From: Pseudobdellovibrionaceae bacterium
GTDB lineage: Bacteria; Bdellovibrionota; Bdellovibrionia; Bdellovibrionales; Bdellovibrionaceae
NCBI GenBank assembly: GCA_019637955.1
Contig: JAHBUS010000001.1
Coordinates: 1 to 64,000 of the forward strand
Direction of reading: 5' to 3'
DNA: 64,000 nucleotides
A model generated the notes under the pieces. It saw only the letters and a program-made list of their open reading frames with translations, ran no database searches and had not been told where the DNA came from. Positions 41,417 to 49,958 of the stretch are shown here, piece after piece (positions within the stretch are counted from its first letter, which is position 1; each line of letters starts with the position of its first letter). The translations under genes were made by a program, and so were the position numbers.

Positions 41417-43084
41417 ATGATTACTCTAAACGCCTGGTTTAATAAGAACGCCCAAAAGCCGCTGTTGCTGATGGGCCTCATTTTTCTAGTCGTCCAAGGC
41501 GTGTTCATCTATTACCATATTGCGAACAACGAAGCGGAACGACTACTGCGGATTCGGAACCTCGTTCAAAAAATTGGTAATACCGCTATCGAGCAGCACA
41601 ATCGCGACATCATCGAGGCCACTTTTACGGTCGCCGTCGAGGAGCTTGGCGCTCGCAACATCCTTCTTTGCGAAAAAAACAAAGTTCAAATCAGTTTCCC
41701 GTACTCGCAGTCCAAATGTCGCAGCCAGGCCGGTTCGTGGTTCGATCAGGAGATTGAGGTCGATGCCTCGGGCTATTCCGATTACAAATTCGTCTTCTTG
41801 ATGCCTCGCTGGAAGCTCTCTAGCACTTTCGTCGCCATCGTTCTGATGACGACGCTCTCTCTCGTTTTCTTTTTTGTAATCATGTTCCGCGTACAGAGAA
41901 AGCTCAAGTCGGACATCTTAAAGCCACTTGAGAAGTATCCATTTTCGGAAGGCAAAATGGAAATCGCCGAGATGGAAAAAGTTCGAGAGAGTATTGCCAA
42001 AGCCCAACAGAGTGATAGAGACGCCGCCATACTAAAAGCGAAACGTGAAAGTGAAGCAAAGTTCATTCACAACATTCAATCACCATTGGGCCTTATCAAA
42101 ATTCTTGAAGAACGGCTCGGACCACAACTTGACCCGGACTCTGCAAGGCTTTTCGGTAACGTCGTGTCTCAGATCTCAGACGTAACAGCGAGTTACGCGA
42201 AAAGAAGCACGAGCGAACTGGGAACTGTTGATGAAAACTTGCTCGGAGGAAATGCCCTGGTTGATTTGCTTTCTACGATAGAAGCCTGTGTTGATACGAA
42301 AGGCGCTGAGATTATAGGGCGCGATTCGCGACCAAAGATCACGTTCGACAACTTGACGGGCTTGACGACTGCTCACGTTGAGGCATCCCTAGTAGAATTG
42401 CGCTCGATCCTGTCAAACATCTTAAACAATGCCGTCGATGCGAGCGCCACTAAAATTGAGCTTAGGCTTCGGCTGATGAGCAACACCGCAGTCCTTGAAA
42501 TCGAGGACAATGGCTCTGGTGTAGATGAGGCCGTACAGGAAACGCTTTTCGACAAAGACGTTACGTTCGGAAAGGCTCATGGCACCGGCTTCGGCCTCTA
42601 CCATGCGAAGAAGTTCCTTACCCGTTGGGGTGGCAGCATCGACCTGGAACATACTTCGAGCTCAGGGTCGTTTTTCGCGATCCGGCTTCCTTTGCACCAG
42701 CTCCCAGCAATCAAATTGCGTGAGCACCATCAGATCGTAATTCTCGAAGACAAAAAGCACGAAAGAGATCGACTCAAAAAGAAGATTCGGGCCGCTGGGT
42801 GCAATCTGAATCCGATTGTTGAGTTTGAACGAACAAGTCACGCAATCGAGTGGTTCGAGAAAACCGAAGTACCGATCTCTGACATCATTCTGTTCGCCGA
42901 TAACGACCTCGGAGAAACTGAGCGAAGCGGTTTCGAGATGATCCGCGACCTCGGCATCGCGGATCTGAGTTACCTTGTGACGAATAGCCACGGTTCCGAA
43001 GAACTTGTAGCGTCGTGCAAGTCTATCGGTCTTCCGATAGTTCCCAAAGCCTGCATCCCCGATCTCAGTATCACCGCGATCTAA
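41417..43084 (+). CDS. Membrane histidine kinase with C-terminal receiver-like domain
   Basis: A 555-residue kinase. Two helices (about 14-36 and 137-157) bracket a periplasmic sensor of about 100 residues containing two Cys. The phospho-accepting His is in FIHNIQSPLG (about 217). ATPase boxes are ILNNAVDAS, EDNGSGV and GTGFGLYHAKKFL. The last about 110 residues (IVILEDKKHE, then LFADNDLGE) resemble a receiver with an Asp in place. The natural partner is the NtrC-type activator of the same operon. Confidence 0.88.
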   Translation: MITLNAWFNKNAQKPLLLMGLIFLVVQGVFIYYHIANNEAERLLRIRNLVQKIGNTAIEQHNRDIIEATFTVAVEELGARNILLCEKNKVQISFPYSQSKCRSQAGSWFDQEIEVDASGYSDYKFVFLMPRWKLSSTFVAIVLMTTLSLVFFFVIMFRVQRKLKSDILKPLEKYPFSEGKMEIAEMEKVRESIAKAQQSDRDAAILKAKRESEAKFIHNIQSPLGLIKILEERLGPQLDPDSARLFGNVVSQISDVTASYAKRSTSELGTVDENLLGGNALVDLLSTIEACVDTKGAEIIGRDSRPKITFDNLTGLTTAHVEASLVELRSILSNILNNAVDASATKIELRLRLMSNTAVLEIEDNGSGVDEAVQETLFDKDVTFGKAHGTGFGLYHAKKFLTRWGGSIDLEHTSSSGSFFAIRLPLHQLPAIKLREHHQIVILEDKKHERDRLKKKIRAAGCNLNPIVEFERTSHAIEWFEKTEVPISDIILFADNDLGETERSGFEMIRDLGIADLSYLVTNSHGSEELVASCKSIGLPIVPKACIPDLSITAI

Positions 43085-43148
43085 TCGCATCCTCCTATTT
43101 CATAGATAAACAATTCTAATATCATCATGTTCCACGGTCGGAGACTGT

Positions 43149-43242
43149 TGTCCCACGACTGAAACAAGCGTTTCATCCGTGGGACAGCTCACTTCAAGTA
43201 AAGACACGCACTTAGCAATCTTCGCGTTTCACTCGTGGGACA
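43149..43242. promoter_or_regulatory. Three variant activator sites upstream of the transfer operon
   Basis: Sites at 43149-43166 (TGTCCCA-CGAC-TGAAACA), 43169-43186 (CGTTTCA-TCCG-TGGGACA) and 43225-43242 (CGTTTCA-CTCG-TGGGACA). Each has one perfect half of the 36.7-kb palindrome and one weaker TTTCA half. The nearest is again about 85 bp before the expected start site. Confidence 0.82.
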
Positions 43243-43293
43243 AGATCAATCCGTCACTCCCAAAAAACTCAATAAAATCACTACGACCCAGTT

Positions 43294-43308
43294 TGGCACT
43301 CTACTCGC
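43294..43308 (+). promoter_or_regulatory. Sigma-54 promoter of the conjugation operon
   Basis: TGGCAC-TCTAC-TCGC is one base from the -24/-12 consensus, and the start site would fall near 43320. It precedes the run of closely spaced plus-strand genes from 43361. Confidence 0.8.
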
Positions 43309-43360
43309 AATAGTAATAAGGGGGCGACGAGAATTCGAGAACCCAAACAGGAGGTGTGAA

Positions 43361-43597
43361 ATGTTGAATGCTGATCGAGCTGTGAGAATGGGCTGCTGCC
43401 CAAGATGTGGAGCTGGAGGTTTTGAAACCCTCCGTAGCCACTCTTACTGCCTGGAGTGCAACTACACGGAAATCCCGGAGTCTGAAGAGATGCTGGCGAT
43501 TCCGAAATGGGTCTTCGATCTTCTGAAGACCCCGAAGAAGAAAGAAAAAGATAACGAAAATAACTGCCACGACGAGCGTCTGCTCGCTCTAGCCTAA
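43361..43597 (+). CDS. Small zinc-ribbon protein
   Basis: A 78-residue protein with two Cys pairs, CCPRCG and YCLECN, 19 residues apart, forming a zinc ribbon, then a Lys-rich tail. ATG 43361 follows AGGAGGTG. First gene after the sigma-54 promoter; upstream in-frame codons lie before the transcription start. Role unknown. Confidence 0.7.
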   Translation: MLNADRAVRMGCCPRCGAGGFETLRSHSYCLECNYTEIPESEEMLAIPKWVFDLLKTPKKKEKDNENNCHDERLLALA

Positions 43598-43610
43598 CAA
43601 GGAGAAAGTA

Positions 43611-44042
43611 ATGATGAAGTATGCGATTTCGATTTTGGCTTTGGTTCTTCCGCTGATGTCCAGTGCGGCGACCGAAAGTGATGTCAGCACAGGTGTTTAT
43701 TCGGACTGTGTGAAATGGACGACGATCAACGGTGTCGAACACTCGAAGGGATTCCAGTACATCCTGAACGACGACGATTCGATGTCCTTGGATGTCCTCT
43801 ACTACACCGGAACGGACAAGTGTGAAGGCGACGGCGAAGTGCTTCTCCACGCCGAGAACTTCACGGTTCAGAAAAAGGTTGCCCACAAGAATACCGTGTT
43901 CCTGATTCTCGCGAAGAATGAGGACAGCGGCGATTACTACGAAATGATGTTCTCGAAAGACCGCGTAATGGTCAGCATCAGCGACAGTTTACCGATCAAA
44001 TACGACTTCAACCGCACCTTGCTGTTGAAGAAGGTTCAGTAG
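43611..44042 (+). CDS. Exported hypothetical protein
   Basis: A 143-residue protein with a signal peptide (YAISILALVLPLMSSAA) and a beta-rich mature domain with two Cys (YSDCVKW and DKCEGD). Probably periplasmic. Part of the transfer operon; no family recognised. Confidence 0.65.
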   Translation: MMKYAISILALVLPLMSSAATESDVSTGVYSDCVKWTTINGVEHSKGFQYILNDDDSMSLDVLYYTGTDKCEGDGEVLLHAENFTVQKKVAHKNTVFLILAKNEDSGDYYEMMFSKDRVMVSISDSLPIKYDFNRTLLLKKVQ

Positions 44043-44073
44043 GACGAATTCAAACAAAGGTGAGGAGTTCAAG

Positions 44074-44274
44074 ATGGAACAGACAATGAAAATGGTGAGA
44101 ACGGACGTCGGAAGCGATTGGTTCAACCAAGTGAAGACGAACGCTCTGGCGCTTTGCCGGTGGATCGCCATGATCGTGAAGGCTTTCTTCACGTCCATGT
44201 TTGTTCCATCGGAAGCGGACAGACAAATCGAAGAGAGCCGTGAGCGCGTTCGGCGCTACTTGATGCGCTCATAA
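44074..44274 (+). CDS. Small membrane-associated protein
   Basis: 66 residues with one hydrophobic helix (NALALCRWIAMIVKAFFTSM) and a basic C-terminus. ATG follows GGTGAGGAG. Unknown function within the transfer operon. Confidence 0.55.
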   Translation: MEQTMKMVRTDVGSDWFNQVKTNALALCRWIAMIVKAFFTSMFVPSEADRQIEESRERVRRYLMRS

Positions 44275-44292
44275 AAAACAGAGGGGTGGAAA

Positions 44293-44475
44293 ATGAAACG
44301 TGAAATTCAAATTGTTGATTCAAAAAATCCCCGAGAACTGGTCAAGCGGATCAGAGAGGCTTTACGCCGCTGGTACGCGACTGTCTCGGTGAAGGAACTG
44401 GCCGTCAACCGTGCGTTGGTGGCAGAGATCGAAGCCTTTGAGCGGCTTCTTTCGGGCGCGGAGGTGGTGTCGTGA
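44293..44475 (+). CDS. Small helical protein
   Basis: 60 residues, charged and helical (NPRELVKRIREALRRWYATV). Upstream GAGGGGTGG. Its stop overlaps the start of the next gene. Function unknown. Confidence 0.55.
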   Translation: MKREIQIVDSKNPRELVKRIREALRRWYATVSVKELAVNRALVAEIEAFERLLSGAEVVS

Positions 44476-44702
44476 TGAAGGGCAATAGCGCAGCACAAGA
44501 CCTATCGAACATGGAGTTCATCGCATTCCTGGAGGAAGCCGCACGTCGGCTCAAGGAGCAATATCTCAAGGACCGAGGGACCGAGTTTCTATTCGGCACG
44601 TTTCGGTTCGTATTTCACAAAGGCCGCTTTCAAGGTCTTGAGGAATGGCCGCGGAATAAAAAATATCTAAACCCGTCGCGCGACGCCGAACAAGAAGACT
44701 AG
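44475..44702 (+). CDS. Small hypothetical protein
   Basis: 75 residues, soluble, containing FLEEAARRLKEQYLKDR and a short strand pair (TFRFVFHKGRF). The overlapping GTG at 44472 is an alternative start. Translationally coupled to its neighbours. Confidence 0.5.
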   Translation: MKGNSAAQDLSNMEFIAFLEEAARRLKEQYLKDRGTEFLFGTFRFVFHKGRFQGLEEWPRNKKYLNPSRDAEQED

Positions 44703-44712
44703 GGAGGAAGCC

Positions 44713-44865
44713 GTGTCGAAAGAAATCGAAGAAAAATTCAAGAAGATCCTTAGTCAGCTCTCCGAGCGCGAAATGCAAAACCGCGCGCTCGCCAGACAAA
44801 CCAACCGTGTCCTTATCGCCATCGAATACCTGAAGGCGGTTACAAAGAACAGAAAGGGCTCCTAA
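44713..44865 (+). CDS. 50-residue helical protein before the coupling protein
   Basis: GTG at 44713 follows GGGAGGAAG. The product is one amphipathic helical stretch (EIEEKFKKILSQLSEREMQ, then QTNRVLIAIEYLKAV). Its stop overlaps the coupling-protein ATG in TAATG, so it is probably co-translated and may assist it. Confidence 0.55.
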   Translation: MSKEIEEKFKKILSQLSEREMQNRALARQTNRVLIAIEYLKAVTKNRKGS

Positions 44866-47800
44866 TGTCAGTCGCAAAGAGACAATCAGACGTTTCATTA
44901 CCGCTGGCGGTCGCGGCCCTCTTTGCGGTCGCGGTGGCTTACCTATATTTCACGCACATGAGATTTTATCCGATTGAGTTCGCTCACGCCCTCGATCTCG
45001 CTGAAAAATACGCGGGCCTGGCTTGGCTGTCGCTTTGCGCTTTGGCCCTCAACCTCACGCTGATCGCGATATTTCTAAAACGCTCGGTCGGCCTCGAACG
45101 CCAAGGAAGCCGTCTCGCGGCTCTCGAAGGACGAAAGAACCGATTGAGGCTGGGACGACGGGAGTGTTTCTCTATCGCCATCGGCGCAATCGGATATACC
45201 GGCACCGTCTACATGATTCGAGAATCCCTTTCAGCGGAAATGTCCCCTCTCCTCGGCGCCAACTGGATTTGGTGGCTTGAAATTCTGGTGAGTGGCAATC
45301 TTGCGATCTTCGTCGCGTCTATCGCGCACATGGCTTTAGGGCTACTCGGGCGGATCAAATTCTCTGCGCTAGATGGTCACAAGTTAGAAGAGCCCGAGGT
45401 TGAACATGGAGAGCTGGTTCTTGGAACGAGCCCCGGAAAGATCGGAGAATCTACCGAAGCCGAGGAATGGATTAAAATTCCTGGGCGCGGACTCAACGGC
45501 GGAATTTTTATTTCCGGCTCAGTGGGAAGCGGAAAAACACAAGGGACCATCCTCCGATATTTGGGACAGATTCTCGAAGCTGGAGGTGCCGCACCCGCGA
45601 TCCTCGCAGTCGATCCGAAGCGCACGTTTTTACGTGAAGCCGAAGAGATCATAAAAAAGGCTGGGCTCGGGCACAAAATCGTCAAAATTTCGCTGAAAGG
45701 ATCGCAGAGCTTTAATCCGGTCTATATTAAAAATGCTCTTAGTGATTCTCGATTCGTGGATCTCGCAGAGATGGTGCGCTCCGCTGCCGTGAACTTCATG
45801 GGCAAGAGTTCGGACTCTCCATTCTGGGATGTTTCTTCTTCGCACTTAGTTCGTAATACTCTCGCATATTGCGCTGCTAAGTACGGATACTTCACTCTTC
45901 TTGACCTGTATCAGACGATTGTCCGCGCCTCGAAAGAAGACCTTGCGGCCGACTTGAAGTCCTGCCTTGCAAATGGAAACTTCAGCGAGGAAGAGGCTTT
46001 CAACATCGGACGATCCATCGAATACTTCGAGAATGAGTATTCACAACTTGAAGATCGAGTGCGAACCGGGATCGTCGCGACGAGCACGGCGTTCATCAAC
46101 CAGTTCCAAGAGTTCGCGGCAACCCGCGTGTTTTGCCCAAAGCAGGAAAATCTGACGATTGACTCGATGGAGGACCTGATTCGCGAGCGAAAGATCCTGC
46201 TTTTCGACGTGAATCAACCCGGCCTTGCTCGCTCAATGGGAACTTTCGTGAAACTCCATTACGAACAAGCCGTACTGAATCTTCTGCCGGAACTGAAACA
46301 GATGAAATCAACTTGCACAACTGCGCTGATTATCGACGAGTATCAAGACGTCGTTACTTGCGGAGGCGGTGGAACGATTGGCGATGAGAGCTTCCTTGCG
46401 AAAGCGCGCGAGTCTAAGCCTGCGGTGATCGTAGCGACTCAATCTTTGAGCTCGTTGATGAATTCCGTTGGTAGTCAACGGCCAGCTTTAGAGCTGGTTC
46501 AGAATTTCAGAACGCGAATCGCCTGTCATTCATCGGACCTTGAAACTATCAGGCTCTTCCAAGAACTTGTTGGGAAAGCTGATGTCGAACGCCAAACTCG
46601 GTCACTTTCAGAGACTGCACAATCGGCGAAATTAAACTTGCTCGCCGGTGGCTTCGATTCCGAAACCGCAAGTATCAATGAGTCCGTGAGCCGAAGCACA
46701 CACCGCGAGGATCTGGTTACAGGAAAAGAGTTTTCACGTCTTCGCACGTTCGAGGCGTTTGCACAGGTCTTCGATGGTATCGAGACGAAGTTCGTGAAGC
46801 TCTATTTGAAGCCGCACTTTCTGAAAGCGATCAATACGAAACACGAAGCCGTGCTGGAGATCCTTCGCGTCTCTGGAAAAGGAGGATTCGTCGAGAAATT
46901 CAAGGCGGTTTGGAAGAACGCGCGCGCAGTCGCGGCGTCGCTTCTTCTGGCTGGCCCAGTCCACGGCGCCATGATTCCGAATGTCTGCACAGTGGCAAGC
47001 TCGCCTGCGTTCTCGTCGTGCCTGGAGCTGAATATCGGCGGCTGTACCTGCGGTTATCCACCGAGACCATGTGCTTCAATATCTTATTACGTCCCACAGA
47101 CATTTTTGGAAACGTGGCCTGAGCCGCGGACGAGCTACTTTAGCGCCATCCCCGGTGCGGGCCTTCAGCTCGCCAAGATCATTCCGCGTCCGTATGGAGC
47201 TGAAGGCGATGAGGACACACAAAGCTATCAAGCGAGAGCCATTGCAGTTCCACTCGCGGGTCTTGTGTTCCAGACAATGCCAGCCGGAGGGACCAGAAAC
47301 GAAAAGATGTGCTTTGACGGCATGAGTGAGCATTTCGGAAGTCACTGGGATACAGGAAAGGCCGATCTACTCCAACCAACTTTTCTTGCGTGGAGTGCGG
47401 CTCCAAAGGCTTGCATACTGAAAGGTGCAGCGACTTCGATTAGTGGCGACGGTGGCAGCGACGCCGCAGCGGATTCATCTATGTGCAGTTTTCCAGTGCC
47501 GAAGCTCGATGTTTTTCCGCCGAGCAAGCATCCGGTCTGCAATGGCTGGGGTGTCTTCTTCCCGCGTTACGGAACCTACAATGGACCAGCTTCGATGACT
47601 GGTGCGCTGATGATCGCATCGCGTATCAAGAGCCTTTCGACCGAGGTTCTAAAAACAATGCCTGCGAGTCCCGACGAAAAGTGGCAGATGATTTACCCAC
47701 AATCAAGCTCATGCTTCCGCGAAGGCCAGAATGTCGGCGTTCTTGAAAGCGTCAAGAACGCTCGGGAAACCATGCGACTCACGAATGGAAAGCTCAAGGG

Positions 47801-47912
47801 ATACCTGTTTGTCGTCTGGAAGCGCACTTGGACTTGCAAGGATTTGCCTGCGGCGGTTCAAGCAAAAGCAGCGGCCCTGGCGATTCCCGCCGCCTGTGGG
47901 GGTATGCAATGA
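44865..47912 (+). CDS. Coupling protein (VirD4/TraD type) fused to a TraU-like exported domain
   Basis: A 1015-residue protein. Membrane helices lie in the first 170 residues. A coupling-type ATPase follows (about 190-660) with ISGSVGSGKTQG (Walker A), AILAVDPKR, and ALIIDEYQD (Walker B), ending with an RTRIACHS segment. After a hydrophobic stretch that looks like a signal sequence (ARAVAASLLLAGPVHGA, about 685-705), the last about 310 residues are Cys-rich and resemble F-type TraU, with CNGWGVFFPRYGTYNGP and SSCFREG. The two parts are in one uninterrupted frame. The fusion and its topology are unusual. Confidence 0.8.
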   Translation: MSVAKRQSDVSLPLAVAALFAVAVAYLYFTHMRFYPIEFAHALDLAEKYAGLAWLSLCALALNLTLIAIFLKRSVGLERQGSRLAALEGRKNRLRLGRRECFSIAIGAIGYTGTVYMIRESLSAEMSPLLGANWIWWLEILVSGNLAIFVASIAHMALGLLGRIKFSALDGHKLEEPEVEHGELVLGTSPGKIGESTEAEEWIKIPGRGLNGGIFISGSVGSGKTQGTILRYLGQILEAGGAAPAILAVDPKRTFLREAEEIIKKAGLGHKIVKISLKGSQSFNPVYIKNALSDSRFVDLAEMVRSAAVNFMGKSSDSPFWDVSSSHLVRNTLAYCAAKYGYFTLLDLYQTIVRASKEDLAADLKSCLANGNFSEEEAFNIGRSIEYFENEYSQLEDRVRTGIVATSTAFINQFQEFAATRVFCPKQENLTIDSMEDLIRERKILLFDVNQPGLARSMGTFVKLHYEQAVLNLLPELKQMKSTCTTALIIDEYQDVVTCGGGGTIGDESFLAKARESKPAVIVATQSLSSLMNSVGSQRPALELVQNFRTRIACHSSDLETIRLFQELVGKADVERQTRSLSETAQSAKLNLLAGGFDSETASINESVSRSTHREDLVTGKEFSRLRTFEAFAQVFDGIETKFVKLYLKPHFLKAINTKHEAVLEILRVSGKGGFVEKFKAVWKNARAVAASLLLAGPVHGAMIPNVCTVASSPAFSSCLELNIGGCTCGYPPRPCASISYYVPQTFLETWPEPRTSYFSAIPGAGLQLAKIIPRPYGAEGDEDTQSYQARAIAVPLAGLVFQTMPAGGTRNEKMCFDGMSEHFGSHWDTGKADLLQPTFLAWSAAPKACILKGAATSISGDGGSDAAADSSMCSFPVPKLDVFPPSKHPVCNGWGVFFPRYGTYNGPASMTGALMIASRIKSLSTEVLKTMPASPDEKWQMIYPQSSSCFREGQNVGVLESVKNARETMRLTNGKLKGYLFVVWKRTWTCKDLPAAVQAKAAALAIPAACGGMQ

Positions 47913-49096
47913 GCGAAAGCCAACTCCAAAACGAACACGGCATCACGGTTGCGAAACGACGAACCGCCGAACAGCTTCTTCACGATGAGGGTCCGTATGC
48001 ACGACTCCTCAATGAGATGGTTCAGGCAGCGAAACTTCGAGGCGCAAGTGACATTCATATCGAGCCCAACGAAAGCGGTGTTGCCGTGCGCCTTCGTGTG
48101 GACGGAAACCTACGCCTCTACAAACAGGTCGATGTGCAACATAGAGAAAGCCTGATTCTGGAGGTCAAGCGGATCTTCGGTCTCGCCATTGGTGTTAGCG
48201 GACGGCCGCAGGATGGGCGCGCATCGTTGCCAGAATATCGCCTCGACTTGAGGGTGAGTCTCCTTCCTACGCATTTCGGTGAAAAGGTCGTGATGCGCCT
48301 CTTAAATCTGGATGCGACGTTCGAGCTATCGAAGCTGGGCTTTACCGATGCGGAAGCAAGGGTCCTTGAGGCCGCGATTCACCTTGAAGACGGCGTGGTG
48401 GTGATCTCGGGTCCTACCGGCAGCGGCAAGACGCGAACGCTGTATGCTCTTTTGAAAGCGATTGGCCCGAAGGCGTTCAACATCGTGACGCTCGAAGACC
48501 CTATCGAGTATCGCATCGAAGGTCTGAACCAAGTTCAGGTGTCGGCGAAGATGACCTTTGCCGACGCGCTTCGCTCAGTTCTACGTCAAGATCCCGATGT
48601 GATTCTCGTGGGCGAAGTTCGCGACGCGGAAACTGCGAAGCTCTGCTTCCAAGCGGCCGAAACCGGACACTTGGTGTTCACGACACTACACGCGAATGGA
48701 GCCCTCGAAGTCATCGAGCGACTTTCAGGCTTGGGCGTTGAACGAATGGTTCTGGAATCCAACTTGCGGCTGTCGATCGCGCAACGTCTTGAGCAGAAAG
48801 TCTGCCAAAACTGCGGTTCACCCATAGCACCGGATCAGCTCAAGAGCATCGCGCAGAAGCTGTCGCCCGGCTCTTCTATTGCCGACCTGAAACGAATGAA
48901 AGCAAAAAGCGAAGACGGCTGCTCTGAATGCACTGATGGAGTTAAAGGCCGTGTGCCGGTCCTGGAATGGGTGAGCTTTGAAACTCTAGAAAATGGCCGT
49001 CGCGCTAAAGTTCATCAGAGCTTGCAAGCCGCCCGAGCCATTCGAGCTCTTGCAGGTGAAATCGACGGTCTGGAGGTGTTTCGTGAAATTTTATAG
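47909..49096 (+). CDS. GspE/PilB-type secretion ATPase
   Basis: A 395-residue traffic ATPase. Present are SDIHIEPNESG (N2 domain), GPTGSGKTRTLYAL (Walker A, about 168), the Asp box LEDPIEYRIEG, LVGEVRDAETA (Walker B) and GHLVFTTLHANGA (His box). A C-terminal pair CQNCG ... CSEC is the zinc site of GspE/PilB. The N-terminal MshEN domain is absent. F-type systems normally lack a VirB11/GspE ATPase, so its place here is notable. It overlaps the coupling-protein gene in ATGA. Confidence 0.88.
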   Translation: MSESQLQNEHGITVAKRRTAEQLLHDEGPYARLLNEMVQAAKLRGASDIHIEPNESGVAVRLRVDGNLRLYKQVDVQHRESLILEVKRIFGLAIGVSGRPQDGRASLPEYRLDLRVSLLPTHFGEKVVMRLLNLDATFELSKLGFTDAEARVLEAAIHLEDGVVVISGPTGSGKTRTLYALLKAIGPKAFNIVTLEDPIEYRIEGLNQVQVSAKMTFADALRSVLRQDPDVILVGEVRDAETAKLCFQAAETGHLVFTTLHANGALEVIERLSGLGVERMVLESNLRLSIAQRLEQKVCQNCGSPIAPDQLKSIAQKLSPGSSIADLKRMKAKSEDGCSECTDGVKGRVPVLEWVSFETLENGRRAKVHQSLQAARAIRALAGEIDGLEVFREIL

Positions 49097-49841
49097 TTTT
49101 ATCGTCGGCATGATTGTGCCGCTTGCCGCCCTTGCGGGCGAACTTTCCTACTTCGACTCGAAGATAGACTTTTGGGGCGAGAAAAAATCCACGATCAAAT
49201 CCCCCTTGATCGTAGAGAAAACGGAATCCCCGGAGGGCGGCAAATTTCCCTGGAAGACGTATCTTGATCCGAAGAACAAAGAGTTCTTCAAGGAAGGAGA
49301 CTACACTCCACCGGAGCCCTTCATGGAAATCGCTCGTAATCCCACAGACGAAAATATCAAAAACTGGTTCGCCTTTATGAAGGCGAAGAACGACCTTGCG
49401 CGCAGACTCGACGACCGAGTGCGCGAATACATGACGAAAACGGGCCAGGCGCCGATTGCGATGGCGGAATCCCCACCGCCGTCGCCCGCCCGAAAAGCGC
49501 CTGTGGCCGCGCAAGGTCCTCTCGATCCGGCACGATTCAAAGTCAGGATGTACTTTGAATCGACCTGTCCCCATTGCCGGAGAATGTTCGGTGTCCTCAA
49601 ACGCCTTCAGGATGAAGGCGTTGAGGTTCACGCTCTACAAATCGACCGCGGGCCTGTGGCCGCGGACGAAAAGATCGTGCCTTTGGGTCTCGCGACGACT
49701 GAAGAAGTCAAGAAACATGGGATCAACGGAGTTCCGTTTCTCGTCATAGCGGATACCAAGAGAAAAGCATTGCTTCCGCCGATTCAGGGTTATCACGATT
49801 TTGAAGATGTCGTTCAACTTCTGAAGAGCGCAAGCCACTAA
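49083..49841 (+). CDS. traF: TraF-like thioredoxin-fold conjugation protein
   Basis: A 252-residue periplasmic protein. Signal peptide (IVGMIVPLAALAG), a middle region with NPTDENIKNWFAFMKAKNDL that matches the PT-x-EN motif of TraF, and a C-terminal thioredoxin fold with the redox motif STCPHCRRM and cis-Pro GVPF. F-type TraF/TrbB assist disulfides and pilus assembly. GTG 49083 with GGAGG is chosen over the ATG at 48993 inside the ATPase gene. Confidence 0.8.
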   Translation: MKFYSFIVGMIVPLAALAGELSYFDSKIDFWGEKKSTIKSPLIVEKTESPEGGKFPWKTYLDPKNKEFFKEGDYTPPEPFMEIARNPTDENIKNWFAFMKAKNDLARRLDDRVREYMTKTGQAPIAMAESPPPSPARKAPVAAQGPLDPARFKVRMYFESTCPHCRRMFGVLKRLQDEGVEVHALQIDRGPVAADEKIVPLGLATTEEVKKHGINGVPFLVIADTKRKALLPPIQGYHDFEDVVQLLKSASH

Positions 49842-49861
49842 GTTAGTTTTAAGAAAGTCGT

Positions 49862-49936
49862 CAGCCACCACTACAAAGGCTGTCGATAAAAGAAAAATCT
49901 AGAAGTCTCTCTTTCCACCACAAAGGCGAGCGACTT
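49862..49936 (+). promoter_or_regulatory. Tandem hairpins presenting a CCACCACAAAGGCGAG-type loop
   Basis: The first stem is CAGCC/GGCTG (49862-49882) with loop ACCACTACAAA. The second is AAGTC/GACTT (49903-49936) enclosing TTCCACCACAAAGGCGAG. The same loop sequence in another stem occurs at 63014-63045. Located in the leader of the pilin-like gene. Repeated loops in different stems suggest a protein- or RNA-recognised element. Confidence 0.5.
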
Positions 49937-49958
49937 CGAGCAAACGAAGGAGAAATCC

